Assembly: GCF_032918005.1 (NCBI RefSeq)
Contig: NZ_CP136628.1
Span: forward strand, 1,287,501 to 1,351,500
Direction of reading: 5' to 3'
Length of the DNA: 64,000 bases
Source: Bradyrhizobium sp. NDS-1
Lineage (GTDB): Bacteria > Pseudomonadota > Alphaproteobacteria > Rhizobiales > Xanthobacteraceae
The notes beneath the pieces were generated by a model, which did not search any database, had not been told where the DNA came from, and saw nothing but the letters and a program-made list of their open reading frames with translations. This document shows positions 34,254-41,888 of this stretch, one piece after another (position 1 is the stretch's first letter; each line of letters opens with the position of its first letter). The translations under genes were made by a program, and so were the position numbers.

Positions 34254-34781
34254 TTATGGCTGGCTCCACAACCGCATCAGCGCCCCGTCCTTCCCCGTCA
34301 CGGGATCGGCCGGCGGCAGCGCGACGTGCGGAATCGTCTTCAGCGCCTTGGCGTGGTTCTCCGGCGTTGCCCTCGTGATCTCCATCTTCGCGCCTGGCGG
34401 ATAGGCGCCGATCACGCAGAAATCGTGGCTCGCCTTGATGCATTGATGCCCGGTGCCGGCAGGCAGGATCGCGACGTCGCCGGCCTTGATGTCCAGCTCC
34501 TGGCCGTGGTCGCCGCCGAAGCGGACCCGTGCGCTGCCGCGCGCGACGCCGAGCACCTCGTGCACCGTCGCGTGATAATGCAGATAATCGTAGACGCCGT
34601 TGCGCCAGGTGCCGCCCCAGCCGTTCGCCTCGAACAGATCTTCGATGGTCGCTTCCGGCTGCTTCGGATCAAGCTTCACCGCGGCTTGGTAGACCAGGAA
34701 CGGACGGATGTTGTTCGGCGTAAGGCCGTCGTCCTCGAACACGATGGCGATTGGCTCGGCGTTGTCGCGGACGACGGACAT
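34254..34781 (-). CDS. Cupin-domain protein
   Basis: A 175-residue single-cupin protein. The central motifs are NGVYDYLHYHATVHEVLGVARG (split near 60-82, with the two His and the Glu-equivalent position) and GDVAILPAGTGHQCIKAS, which supply metal ligands in a small beta barrel. The length and VFEDDGLTPNN start are typical of a conserved rhizobial cupin group. It may be a metal-dependent dioxygenase, isomerase or binding protein; the substrate is unknown. It is transcribed alone on the minus strand between dps and carA. Confidence 0.87.
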   Translation of the reverse strand: MSVVRDNAEPIAIVFEDDGLTPNNIRPFLVYQAAVKLDPKQPEATIEDLFEANGWGGTWRNGVYDYLHYHATVHEVLGVARGSARVRFGGDHGQELDIKAGDVAILPAGTGHQCIKASHDFCVIGAYPPGAKMEITRATPENHAKALKTIPHVALPPADPVTGKDGALMRLWSQP

Positions 34782-34848
34782 GGCGGGGCTCCTGCGCGAA
34801 TCTAGCAGGGATCAACGAGGGGCGTGAGGCGGCGTTCCTCGCTCCTCC

Positions 34849-34882
34849 GTCAATCCGGGGCGACGCGTGAGCCCGGAATGAC
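34849..34882. repeat. Short palindromic repeat, family B
   Basis: GTCAATCCGGGGCGACGC / GCGTGAGCCCGGAATGAC, a 34-bp minimal copy. An adjoining hairpin AGCCCGGG/CCCGGGCT (34885-34908) may end the carA transcript. Confidence 0.7.
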
Positions 34883-34941
34883 AAGAGCCCGGGACAAGGC
34901 CCGGGCTCGATGTCGTCAAAGCAGTTGCGGAAGAGCGCGCC

Positions 34942-36132
34942 CTACGCGCTCTTCTTCTGCCGCATCAGGTCCGCAAAGCGCTGGAACAGATAGTGCGAGT
35001 CGCGCGGACCTGGTGAGGCTTCGGGATGGTACTGCACCGAGAACACCGGCTTGCCGTCGAGCTGGATGCCGCAATTGGATCCGTCGAACAGCGAGATGTG
35101 AGTCTGCGTCGCGCCCTTCGGCAGCGTGGTCTCGTCCACGGCAAAGCCGTGGTTCATCGAGGTGATCTCGACCTTGCCGGTGGTCTCGTCCTTCACGGGG
35201 TGGTTTGCACCGTGATGGCCCTGATGCATCTTCTTCGTCTTGGCGCCGACGGCAAGGCCCAGCATCTGGTGACCGAGACAGATGCCGAAGGTCGGCGTGC
35301 CCGACTTGATCACGTCCTGGATCACAGGCACGGCATATTTGCCTGTTGCGGCCGGATCGCCCGGACCGTTGGACAGGAACACGCCGTCCGGCTTCATCGC
35401 CAGAATGTCTTCGGACGAGGTCGTCGCCGGCACCACCGTCACCTTGCAGCCGACGCCGGCGAGCAGGCGCAGGATGTTGCGCTTGATGCCGTAGTCGATG
35501 GCAACGACGTTGAATTCCGGCTTGTCCTGCCTACCGAAGCCCTTGTCCCACAGCCAGGGCGTCTCGTCCCAGGTGAAACGCTGGCCCGAAGTGACCATCG
35601 GCACGAGGTCCATGCCCTCGAGGCCCGGCCATTCGCGTGCTTCTTCCTTCAGGCCGTGCAGGTCGAACTCGCCGGTCCTGGAATGCGCGATCACGGCATT
35701 GGGCATGCCCTTGCTGCGGATCAGCGCGGTCAGGGCACGGGTGTCGATGCCGGAGAGGCCGATGATGCCGCGCGCCTTCAGCCACTGGTCGAGATGCTTG
35801 GTGGCACGGTAGTTCGAGGGATCGGTGATCGCGGTGCGCAGGATCACGCCGCGCGCCCCCGGCGTCGCGGCCATGTTCACCGTCTCGATGTCGTCATCGT
35901 TGGTGCCGACATTGCCGATATGCGGGAAGGTGAATGTGATGAGCTGGCCGGCATAGGAGGGATCGGTGAGGATCTCCTCATAGCCGGTCATCGCGGTGTT
36001 GAAGCAGACTTCACCGACGGCGTGGCCTTCGGCGCCGAGACCGAAGCCTTCGAGCACCGTGCCATCGGCGAGCACGAGGAGCGCGGTCGGTTTATGGTCC
36101 GGCCAGGCGGGATCGTTGTCATGTTGTGTCAT
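34942..36132 (-). CDS. carA: Carbamoyl-phosphate synthase small subunit
   Basis: A 396-residue glutaminase subunit that feeds ammonia to CarB. The N-terminal CPSase_sm_chain domain (LADGTVLEGFGLGAEGHAVG) is followed by a class I amidotransferase domain with the nucleophilic Cys in FGICLGHQMLGLAVG (near 285) and His/Glu in VQYHPEASPGPRD. Length is normal. carB lies 2.7 kb downstream on the same strand, with four other genes or RNA units between, so the two subunits are not in a tight operon. It is divergent from an alpha/beta hydrolase. Confidence 0.97.
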   Translation of the reverse strand: MTQHDNDPAWPDHKPTALLVLADGTVLEGFGLGAEGHAVGEVCFNTAMTGYEEILTDPSYAGQLITFTFPHIGNVGTNDDDIETVNMAATPGARGVILRTAITDPSNYRATKHLDQWLKARGIIGLSGIDTRALTALIRSKGMPNAVIAHSRTGEFDLHGLKEEAREWPGLEGMDLVPMVTSGQRFTWDETPWLWDKGFGRQDKPEFNVVAIDYGIKRNILRLLAGVGCKVTVVPATTSSEDILAMKPDGVFLSNGPGDPAATGKYAVPVIQDVIKSGTPTFGICLGHQMLGLAVGAKTKKMHQGHHGANHPVKDETTGKVEITSMNHGFAVDETTLPKGATQTHISLFDGSNCGIQLDGKPVFSVQYHPEASPGPRDSHYLFQRFADLMRQKKSA

Positions 36133-36278
36133 GAGCGCGTTTCATAGTCCCCGCGGGCGTCGCCGTCAAAGCGGGAGAGGGCGGATTCACATGCGTTTTT
36201 GCATATTTGACAGCCCGTCTCCCGCACTTAAGCTCGGCCGCACAATTTCCGGCAATTTGAGGGGCTTGCGAGGCAATA

Positions 36279-37007
36279 ATGGACCAGACCACCCCACTTC
36301 TGCTGGTTCCGGGGCTGGCCTCATCGGCCCGGATCTATGTCCCGGTGATCCCGGCGCTGTGGCGGCTCGGCCCGGTGATGATTGCCAACCATATCCGCGA
36401 CGACAGCATGGCGGCGATGGCCGCCCGGGTGTTGGCCGAGGCGCCGCCGCGCTTCGCGCTCGCCGGCCATTCCATGGGCGGCTACATCGCACTCGAGATC
36501 ATGCGTCAGGCACCCGAGCGCGTTTTGAAGCTTGCGCTGATCAACACCCAGGCGCGGCCCGATACGCCGGAGGCGACCGCGCGCCGCCGCGGCCTCATGG
36601 AGCGCGCGAGGCGCGGCGAGCTCCGCGCCGTCCGCGAGGAGAGTTTTCCGGAGCTCGTGCATCCGTCGCGGCGCGACGATGCCGATATTCTCGAGCTCGT
36701 GCATGCACAGGATGAGGATGTCGGCGTCGAGGGTTATCTGCGGCAGCAGACCGCGATCATCGCACGGGTGGATTCGCGACCGACGCTGCCGGCCATCAGG
36801 TGCCCGACATTGGTGCTGACGGGCGATGCCGACAACACCATCCCGAATGCGTTCTCGAGGGAGATGGCGGACGCCATCGCCGGCGCAAGGCTGGTGGTGC
36901 TCCAGCGCTGCGGGCACCTGCCGCAAGCCGAGCAACCGGAAGCGACAGCACGAGCGCTGACCGAATGGCTTGGAACCGAGGTTGTCTCAGGGGCGCGAAC
37001 GGCCTAG
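36279..37007 (+). CDS. Alpha/beta-fold hydrolase
   Basis: A 242-residue hydrolase. The nucleophile elbow is FALAGHSMGGYIALEIM (Ser near residue 67), the acid is likely in VLTGDADNTIP and the His in VLQRCGHLPQAEQPE. The region between contains a helical cap. Sequence style matches the carboxylesterase/homoserine-acetyltransferase-like branch; no substrate can be given. It lies 33 bases before the yqeY gene, so the two may be co-transcribed, and it is divergent from carA. Confidence 0.9.
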   Translation: MDQTTPLLLVPGLASSARIYVPVIPALWRLGPVMIANHIRDDSMAAMAARVLAEAPPRFALAGHSMGGYIALEIMRQAPERVLKLALINTQARPDTPEATARRRGLMERARRGELRAVREESFPELVHPSRRDDADILELVHAQDEDVGVEGYLRQQTAIIARVDSRPTLPAIRCPTLVLTGDADNTIPNAFSREMADAIAGARLVVLQRCGHLPQAEQPEATARALTEWLGTEVVSGARTA

Positions 37008-37040
37008 ATCAGGCCTCGGATATTCCAGGAGAGCACGACC

Positions 37041-37496
37041 ATGCTGCGCGACGACATCAACAATGCGGTCAAGGAGGCCATGAAGGCCAAGGACGAGCGC
37101 AAGCTGTCCACGCTGCGCATGGTCAACTCGACCATCAAGAATGCCGACATCGACGCCCGCGGGCAGGGCAAGCCGCCGCTGTCGGACGCCGACCTGCTCG
37201 GCGTCTTTCAAAAGATGATCAAGCAGCGCCAGGAGTCCGTGGAGCTCTACGAAAAAGGCGGCCGCGCCGAACTCGCGGCCCAGGAGCGCGAGGAGATCGC
37301 GGTGATCTCGGCGTACCTGCCGAAGCAGATGGCCGACGACGAGGTGAAGAAGGCGATCGCGGATGCGATCGCCGAAACGGGCGCGAGCGGCATGAAGGAC
37401 ATGGGCAAGGTGATTGCCGTGCTGCGCGCGAAATACGCAGGCCAGATGGATTTTGGGAAGGCCAGCGGCTTGGTGAAGGCGGCGTTGTCGGGCTAG
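37041..37496 (+). CDS. GatB/YqeY domain protein
   Basis: A 151-residue helical protein related to the tail of the GatB subunit of tRNA-dependent amidotransferases. It opens MLRDDINNAVKEAMKAKDER, has KMIKQRQESVELYEKGGR in the middle and GASGMKDMGKVIAVLRAKY near the end, all family signatures. YqeY proteins are thought to bind tRNA, but their role is unproven. In many related genomes, as I recall, this gene sits between carA and dnaG-rpoD. Here dnaG is 11 kb away. Confidence 0.94.
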   Translation: MLRDDINNAVKEAMKAKDERKLSTLRMVNSTIKNADIDARGQGKPPLSDADLLGVFQKMIKQRQESVELYEKGGRAELAAQEREEIAVISAYLPKQMADDEVKKAIADAIAETGASGMKDMGKVIAVLRAKYAGQMDFGKASGLVKAALSG

Positions 37497-37499
37497 GCC

Positions 37500-37623
37500 G
37501 TCATTCCGGGGCGACGCGAAGCGTCGAGCCATGATGCGCAATTGCGCATCAGAAAATCCATCAGGCCGCCAGCTCTGTCGCTCAATGGATTCCGGGTTCG
37601 TGCTTCGCACGCCCCGGAATGAC
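37500..37623. repeat. Palindromic intergenic repeat, family B
   Basis: A 124-bp copy with ends GTCATTCCGGGGCG and CGCCCCGGAATGAC and inner ATGATGCGCAATTGCGCAT and AATCCATCAGG...CAATGGATT palindromes. It lies between yqeY and the epoxide hydrolase. Confidence 0.88.
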
Positions 37624-37644
37624 AAAAGGAAACTGGGAGGCACG

Positions 37645-38781
37645 ATGATCGCGATCAAACCGTTCCGCATCGCCATCAGCGACGACATCCTCTCGGACCT
37701 CAAGTCGCGCCTCGCCCGCACCCGCTGGCCGGAAGCCGAGCTCGTCGATGATTGGAGCCAGGGCGCGCCGCTGAAATGGATCCGGGAGATCTGCACCTAT
37801 TGGGCTGATGGCTACGATTGGCGGGCGCGCGAAGCCAAGCTCAATCGCTTCGAGCAGTTCACCACCGAGATCGACGGGCTCGACATCCACTTCATTCACG
37901 CCCGCTCGAAAGAGCCCTCGGCACTGCCGCTGATCATCACCCATGGCTGGCCCGGCTCGATCGTCGAATTCCAGAAGGTGATCGCGCCGCTGGTCGATCC
38001 CGCCGCGCATGGCGGCAATCCCGCGGATGCGTTTCACGTCGTCTGTCCCTCGCTGCCGGGCTTCGGTTTCTCCGCCAAGCCGAAGACTACCGGCTGGGGC
38101 GTCGATCGCATCGCCGCGGCCTGGGCCAAGCTCATGGAGCGGCTCGGCTATATCAGCTACGGCGCGCAAGGCGGCGACTGGGGCTCTGCGGTGACGACCT
38201 CGCTCGGCGCGCAGGATGCGGCGCGCTGCGCCGGCATCCACATCACGCTCGCCTTCAATGCCGCACCAAAGGTCGAGGGCGAGCCGACGGCCGAAGAGAA
38301 GCGCGCGCTTGCCGGCCTCAAGCACTATGCCGATCTCGACTCCGGCTACTCCAAGCAGCAGTCGACGCGACCGCAGACGCTCGGCTATGGCCTGACGGAT
38401 TCGCCGAGCGGGCAGGCGGCCTGGATCCTGGAAAAATTCTGGGCCTGGACCGATTGCGACGGTCATCCCGAAAACATCTTCAGCCGGGACGAGCTGCTCG
38501 ACAACGTCATGCTCTATTGGGCGACGGAGACGGCGGCCTCCTCGGCGCGGCTCTACTGGGAGAGTTTTGGCAAGCGCCGCACCACGCCGGTCGTCAAGGT
38601 GCCGACGGGCGTCGCTGCCTTCCCCAAGGAGATCATCACGCCGGTGCGGCGCTGGATGGAGCCGAACTTCCACAACATCACGCATTGGAGCGAGATGGAG
38701 AAGGGCGGCCATTTCGCCGCGTTCGAGCAGCCGGAGCTGTTCGTGCGCGATGTCCGGAAATTCTTTGCGACGGTGAGGTAG
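37645..38781 (+). CDS. Epoxide hydrolase (EHN-domain alpha/beta hydrolase)
   Basis: A 378-residue hydrolase opening epoxides to diols. The ATG at 37645 follows GGGAGGCACG; the longer frame from 37531 runs through a repeat. The N-terminal EHN domain (about 1-110: KPFRIAISDDILSDLKSRLA, TRWPEAE) wraps the catalytic domain. HGWPGSIVEF supplies the oxyanion hole, the nucleophilic Asp is in YGAQGGDWGSAV (near 176), and the charge-relay His is in KGGHFAAFEQPE. It is related to microsomal-type epoxide hydrolases. It may be co-transcribed with the downstream acyl-CoA synthetase, though a family C repeat separates them. Confidence 0.93.
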   Translation: MIAIKPFRIAISDDILSDLKSRLARTRWPEAELVDDWSQGAPLKWIREICTYWADGYDWRAREAKLNRFEQFTTEIDGLDIHFIHARSKEPSALPLIITHGWPGSIVEFQKVIAPLVDPAAHGGNPADAFHVVCPSLPGFGFSAKPKTTGWGVDRIAAAWAKLMERLGYISYGAQGGDWGSAVTTSLGAQDAARCAGIHITLAFNAAPKVEGEPTAEEKRALAGLKHYADLDSGYSKQQSTRPQTLGYGLTDSPSGQAAWILEKFWAWTDCDGHPENIFSRDELLDNVMLYWATETAASSARLYWESFGKRRTTPVVKVPTGVAAFPKEIITPVRRWMEPNFHNITHWSEMEKGGHFAAFEQPELFVRDVRKFFATVR

Positions 38782-38794
38782 CCACCACTTAGTC

Positions 38795-38886
38795 GTCATG
38801 CCCGGGCTTGTCCCGAGCATCCACGGCCTTAAACTGACGGACCAAGCAAGAAGAACGTGGATGGCCGGGACAAGCACGGCCATGAC
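38795..38886. repeat. Palindromic intergenic repeat, family C (copy 3)
   Basis: GTCATGCCCGGGCTTGTCCC / GGGACAAGCACGGCCATGAC with inner GCATCCACG/CGTGGATGG, between the epoxide hydrolase and the acyl-CoA synthetase. Confidence 0.85.
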
Positions 38887-38910
38887 GGAGTTGCTGGGAA
38901 GCGCCAAGCC

Positions 38911-40521
38911 ATGCTCACCGAAGCCAAGTCTTACGACGAACTCGCGCGCAACTTCCGCTGGGACATTCCCGCGCGCTTCAACATGGCGGAAGCGTGCTGC
39001 GATCGCCATGCCGACGGCACCGGCCGGCTCGCGCTGATCTATGTCGACGAGAACGGCGCGACCAGCCGCACCTCCTTCGACGACGTCGCCGGGATGTCGC
39101 GCCGCTTCGCCAATGTACTGAAGGCGGGCGGGCTTTCGCGCGGCGACCGTGTCGCGGTGTTTCTGTCGCAGTCGTTGGAACTGCCGATCGCGCATATGGC
39201 GGCGTTCCGCTCCGGGATGATCTCGATCCCGCTGTTCGCGCTCTTCGGCGAGGACGCGCTGGAATTCCGCCTGTCGAACTCCGAGGCCAAGGCCATCGTC
39301 ACCGACGAAGGCGGCTGGGAGAAGCTCGCGAAGATCCGCGACCGCCTGCCTGATCTGAAGACCGTCTATGTCGTCGGCGAGCGGGCGCCGGCAGGCACGA
39401 CGTCGTTCTGGGATGCGGTGAAGGCCGCTTCGCCCGACTTCGCGCGGGTCGACACCTCCGCGGACGATCCGGCGCTCATCATCTACACCTCGGGCACCAC
39501 AGGCAACCCGAAGGGCGCGCTGCACGCGCACCGCGTCGTGCTCGGCCATCTGCCGAACGTGGAGATGTGTCACAACTTCCTGCCGCGCCCCGGCGATCTC
39601 ATGTGGACGCCGGCGGATTGGGCGTGGATCGGCGGCCTCGTCAACGGCCTGCTCGCGTTCTGGTATCACGGCATCCCGCTGGTCGGTCACCGCGCGCGCA
39701 AATTCGAGCCGCAGGCGGCGATGCAGATGATGGCCGATCTCGGAATCCGCAACGTCTTCCTGCCGCCGACGGCGCTGAAGCTGATGCGGCAGGCCGGCGT
39801 GAAGCATCCGGACGTCAAGCTCCGCAGCATCTTCACCGGCGGCGAATCTCTCGGCGGCGAATTGCTGGGCTGGGTGCGCGAGACCTTCGGCATCGACGCG
39901 CACGAGGTGTTCGGCCAGACCGAGTGCAATCTCGTGATCGGCAGCAACTCCAACCTGTTTCCGATCCGCCCGGGTTCGATGGGCAAGGCGACGCCGGGCT
40001 TCGACGTTCGCATCGTCAACGACAAGGGCGAAGAATTGCCGCGCGGTCAGCGCGGCATCATCGGCGTGCGCCAGCCATGCCCCGTCACCATGCTCGAATA
40101 TTGGCGCAATCCTGAGGCGACGGCGAAGAAATATGCCGGCGAGTTCCTGCTCACTGGCGATCTCGGCGTGCAGGACGAGGACGGCTATTTCTGGTACGTC
40201 AGCCGCGAGGACGACGTCATCACCACCGCCGGTTATCGCGTCGGCCCGTCCGAGATCGAGCATACGCTGATGAAGCATCCCTCGGTGGCCATGGCCGCGG
40301 TGGTCGGCATCCCCGATCCGATCCGTACCGAATCGATCAAGGCCTGGATCGTGCTGCGCCCCGGCTTCACCGGCACCGACGCGCTCGCGCGCGAGATCCA
40401 GGAGTTCGTCAAGGTGCAGCTCGCCGCGCACGAGTATCCACGCTTTGTGGAGTTCGCCGAGACGCTGCCGATGACGGCGACCGGGAAGGTGCTGCGGCGC
40501 GAGCTGCGGGCGAAGGGTTAA
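38911..40521 (+). CDS. Acyl-CoA synthetase (AMP-forming)
   Basis: A 536-residue ATP-dependent acyl-CoA ligase of the ANL family, close to medium-chain or benzoate/acetate-type enzymes. The P-loop-like motif is LIIYTSGTTGNPKGALHAHR (near 190), the A5 motif VFGQTECNLVIG, the A7/A8 region LTGDLGVQDEDGYFWYVSRE, and the catalytic Lys is in PMTATGKVLRREL at the end. The start is ATG 38911 (MLTEAKSYDELARNF). A MarR gene follows after 8 bases, so the ligase and regulator probably form an operon in which the regulator senses the acid or its CoA ester. Confidence 0.93.
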   Translation: MLTEAKSYDELARNFRWDIPARFNMAEACCDRHADGTGRLALIYVDENGATSRTSFDDVAGMSRRFANVLKAGGLSRGDRVAVFLSQSLELPIAHMAAFRSGMISIPLFALFGEDALEFRLSNSEAKAIVTDEGGWEKLAKIRDRLPDLKTVYVVGERAPAGTTSFWDAVKAASPDFARVDTSADDPALIIYTSGTTGNPKGALHAHRVVLGHLPNVEMCHNFLPRPGDLMWTPADWAWIGGLVNGLLAFWYHGIPLVGHRARKFEPQAAMQMMADLGIRNVFLPPTALKLMRQAGVKHPDVKLRSIFTGGESLGGELLGWVRETFGIDAHEVFGQTECNLVIGSNSNLFPIRPGSMGKATPGFDVRIVNDKGEELPRGQRGIIGVRQPCPVTMLEYWRNPEATAKKYAGEFLLTGDLGVQDEDGYFWYVSREDDVITTAGYRVGPSEIEHTLMKHPSVAMAAVVGIPDPIRTESIKAWIVLRPGFTGTDALAREIQEFVKVQLAAHEYPRFVEFAETLPMTATGKVLRRELRAKG

Positions 40522-40529
40522 CTGCGACA

Positions 40530-40997
40530 ATGGCAAAGACGCCTCAAGCCGCGGGGCTTCACCGCGCCTCGCTGACGAAGCTGCATGAGCTCGATGCGGC
40601 GCTCGAGCTCATGTATTACGGCTGGCGCGGCATGACGCTGGAGGCCGACGCATATCTTGCGAAGCAGGGCCTGTCGCGTCCGCACCACCGCATCCTCTAC
40701 GTGGTGGCGAGGCGGCCCGATATCGCGATCGGCTCGCTGCTCGAGGTTCTCGGCATTTCCAAGCAGGCACTTAGCCGGCCGCTCAACCTGCTGCTGGAAC
40801 GCAAGCTGCTGACGTCGAAGCGCTCGCCCGAGCAGCATCGCTCCAAGCTGCTGCGCTTGACGGAGGCCGGGCGTCGCATCGAGCAGCGGGCCTCGGATCA
40901 CGAGCGCAAGGTCCTGCGCGAGGCGTTTGATCGCGCCGGCGCGTCGGGGGCGGCGGCATGGATGGCGGTCATGGGGGCGATCGCCGACCACAATTGA
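40530..40997 (+). CDS. MarR family transcriptional regulator
   Basis: A 155-residue MarR-type dimeric repressor. The winged helix is in GSLLEVLGISKQALSRPLNL with the wing LTSKRSPEQHRSKLLRLTEAG, and HHRILYVVARRP precedes it. It starts 8 bases after the acyl-CoA synthetase stop, which suggests local control of CoA-activated aromatic or fatty acids, as for other MarR-ligase pairs. No palindromic operator stands out upstream of the ligase. It is likely a repressor released by a ligand; this is inference. Confidence 0.9.
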   Translation: MAKTPQAAGLHRASLTKLHELDAALELMYYGWRGMTLEADAYLAKQGLSRPHHRILYVVARRPDIAIGSLLEVLGISKQALSRPLNLLLERKLLTSKRSPEQHRSKLLRLTEAGRRIEQRASDHERKVLREAFDRAGASGAAAWMAVMGAIADHN

Positions 40998-41072
40998 CGA
41001 AACCTCAAGTCAACATAGTTGACATGAGGGGCCGGCTTTGCCACCTTCCTCGCCGCGAGGGAGGGTCGTGTC

Positions 41073-41441
41073 ATGAGCGCACAGAAGATGAACCGCGCAG
41101 CCGCCGAACGTTTCGTCGCGGCGTGGTGCGCGAGCTGGTGCAAGGTCGATATCGACGCCGTCGTGGCGCATTTTGCCGAGAATGCGCAAATGCGGAGCCC
41201 CTTGGCGCTGACGCTGACCGGTTCTCCCGTCATCACCGGCATCGATAATATCCGCGACTATTGGCGCAAAGCCTATGGCCACATCGAAAGTGCCGACCTC
41301 AGAATTCTGAGCTGGAGCTGGGACGATGCGATCGCGCGGCTGACGGTGTGGTGGCAGCTCGGTGACACCCGGGCCAGCGAGTTCATGGATTTCGACGATG
41401 TCGGCCGCGTCGTCCGCAGCGAAGCCTTCTACGGAAAATGA
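41073..41441 (+). CDS. NTF2-like (SnoaL) protein
   Basis: A 122-residue single-domain protein with the NTF2 cone fold. It opens with a helix RFVAAWCASWCKVDIDAVVAH and continues NAQMRSPLALTLTGSPVITG and IRDYWRKAYGHIES, ending on beta strands. These proteins often bind or isomerise small hydrophobic compounds. Its TGA overlaps the next ATG by 4 bases (ATGA), so it is translationally coupled to the membrane protein that follows. It is not closely similar to the NTF2-like protein at 17531-17935. Confidence 0.87.
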   Translation: MSAQKMNRAAAERFVAAWCASWCKVDIDAVVAHFAENAQMRSPLALTLTGSPVITGIDNIRDYWRKAYGHIESADLRILSWSWDDAIARLTVWWQLGDTRASEFMDFDDVGRVVRSEAFYGK

Positions 41442-41887
41442 TAATGCGCCTTTCGGATATCGTTCTGCTGCTCAACACGCTCTGGTTCGTCGGCGCATTC
41501 GTCCAGTTCAGCATTGCCCAGCGCAACACGCTGAAGATATTGCTGCCGCGGGAAGAGCGCGGCAATCCGATCGCGCCGACCCTTGCGGCCAGCGTTGCGT
41601 TCCTCGGCGCGATGAATCTGCCCATCGGGCTCTTGTCGTTCTATCTTCTGGTCGCGCGTCCGACCTTCTTCCAGCCGGTCGAGGCGCAGCTCGCGCTGTT
41701 CCTGTTCTTTGCCGCCTGCCATTTCGGCCAGTTCGCCTACAATCTCCCGGTGCTGATGCGCGGAGGCCGGGTCGGGGTTGCGTACTGGCCGGTGCTGAAG
41801 GGTCCGATGCTCCGGATCTTCGTGATAGACGCAGGCTTGTTCGCGGCCAATCTCGCAGTGGCTCTCCGGCTCGCGATGGCGTCCTGA
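41438..41887 (+). CDS. MAPEG-like small integral membrane protein, function unknown
   Basis: A 149-residue protein with about four membrane helices: residues 5-25, 48-70 (APTLAASVAFLGAMNLPIGL), 80-105 and 122-145. The length and topology resemble MAPEG-type proteins or other four-helix membrane proteins, but I do not see a decisive motif. The start at 41438 overlaps the NTF2-like stop (ATGA); MRLSD at 41444 is an alternative. It ends 2 bases before the convergent sensor kinase gene. Co-expression with the NTF2-like protein is likely. Confidence 0.8.
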   Translation: MIMRLSDIVLLLNTLWFVGAFVQFSIAQRNTLKILLPREERGNPIAPTLAASVAFLGAMNLPIGLLSFYLLVARPTFFQPVEAQLALFLFFAACHFGQFAYNLPVLMRGGRVGVAYWPVLKGPMLRIFVIDAGLFAANLAVALRLAMAS

Positions 41888-41888
41888 T

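Noticed and set aside
37582..40536. 984-codon open frame antisense to the epoxide hydrolase and acyl-CoA synthetase
   Set aside because: The same GC-skew artefact. It runs across a palindromic repeat and two well-supported genes on the plus strand.
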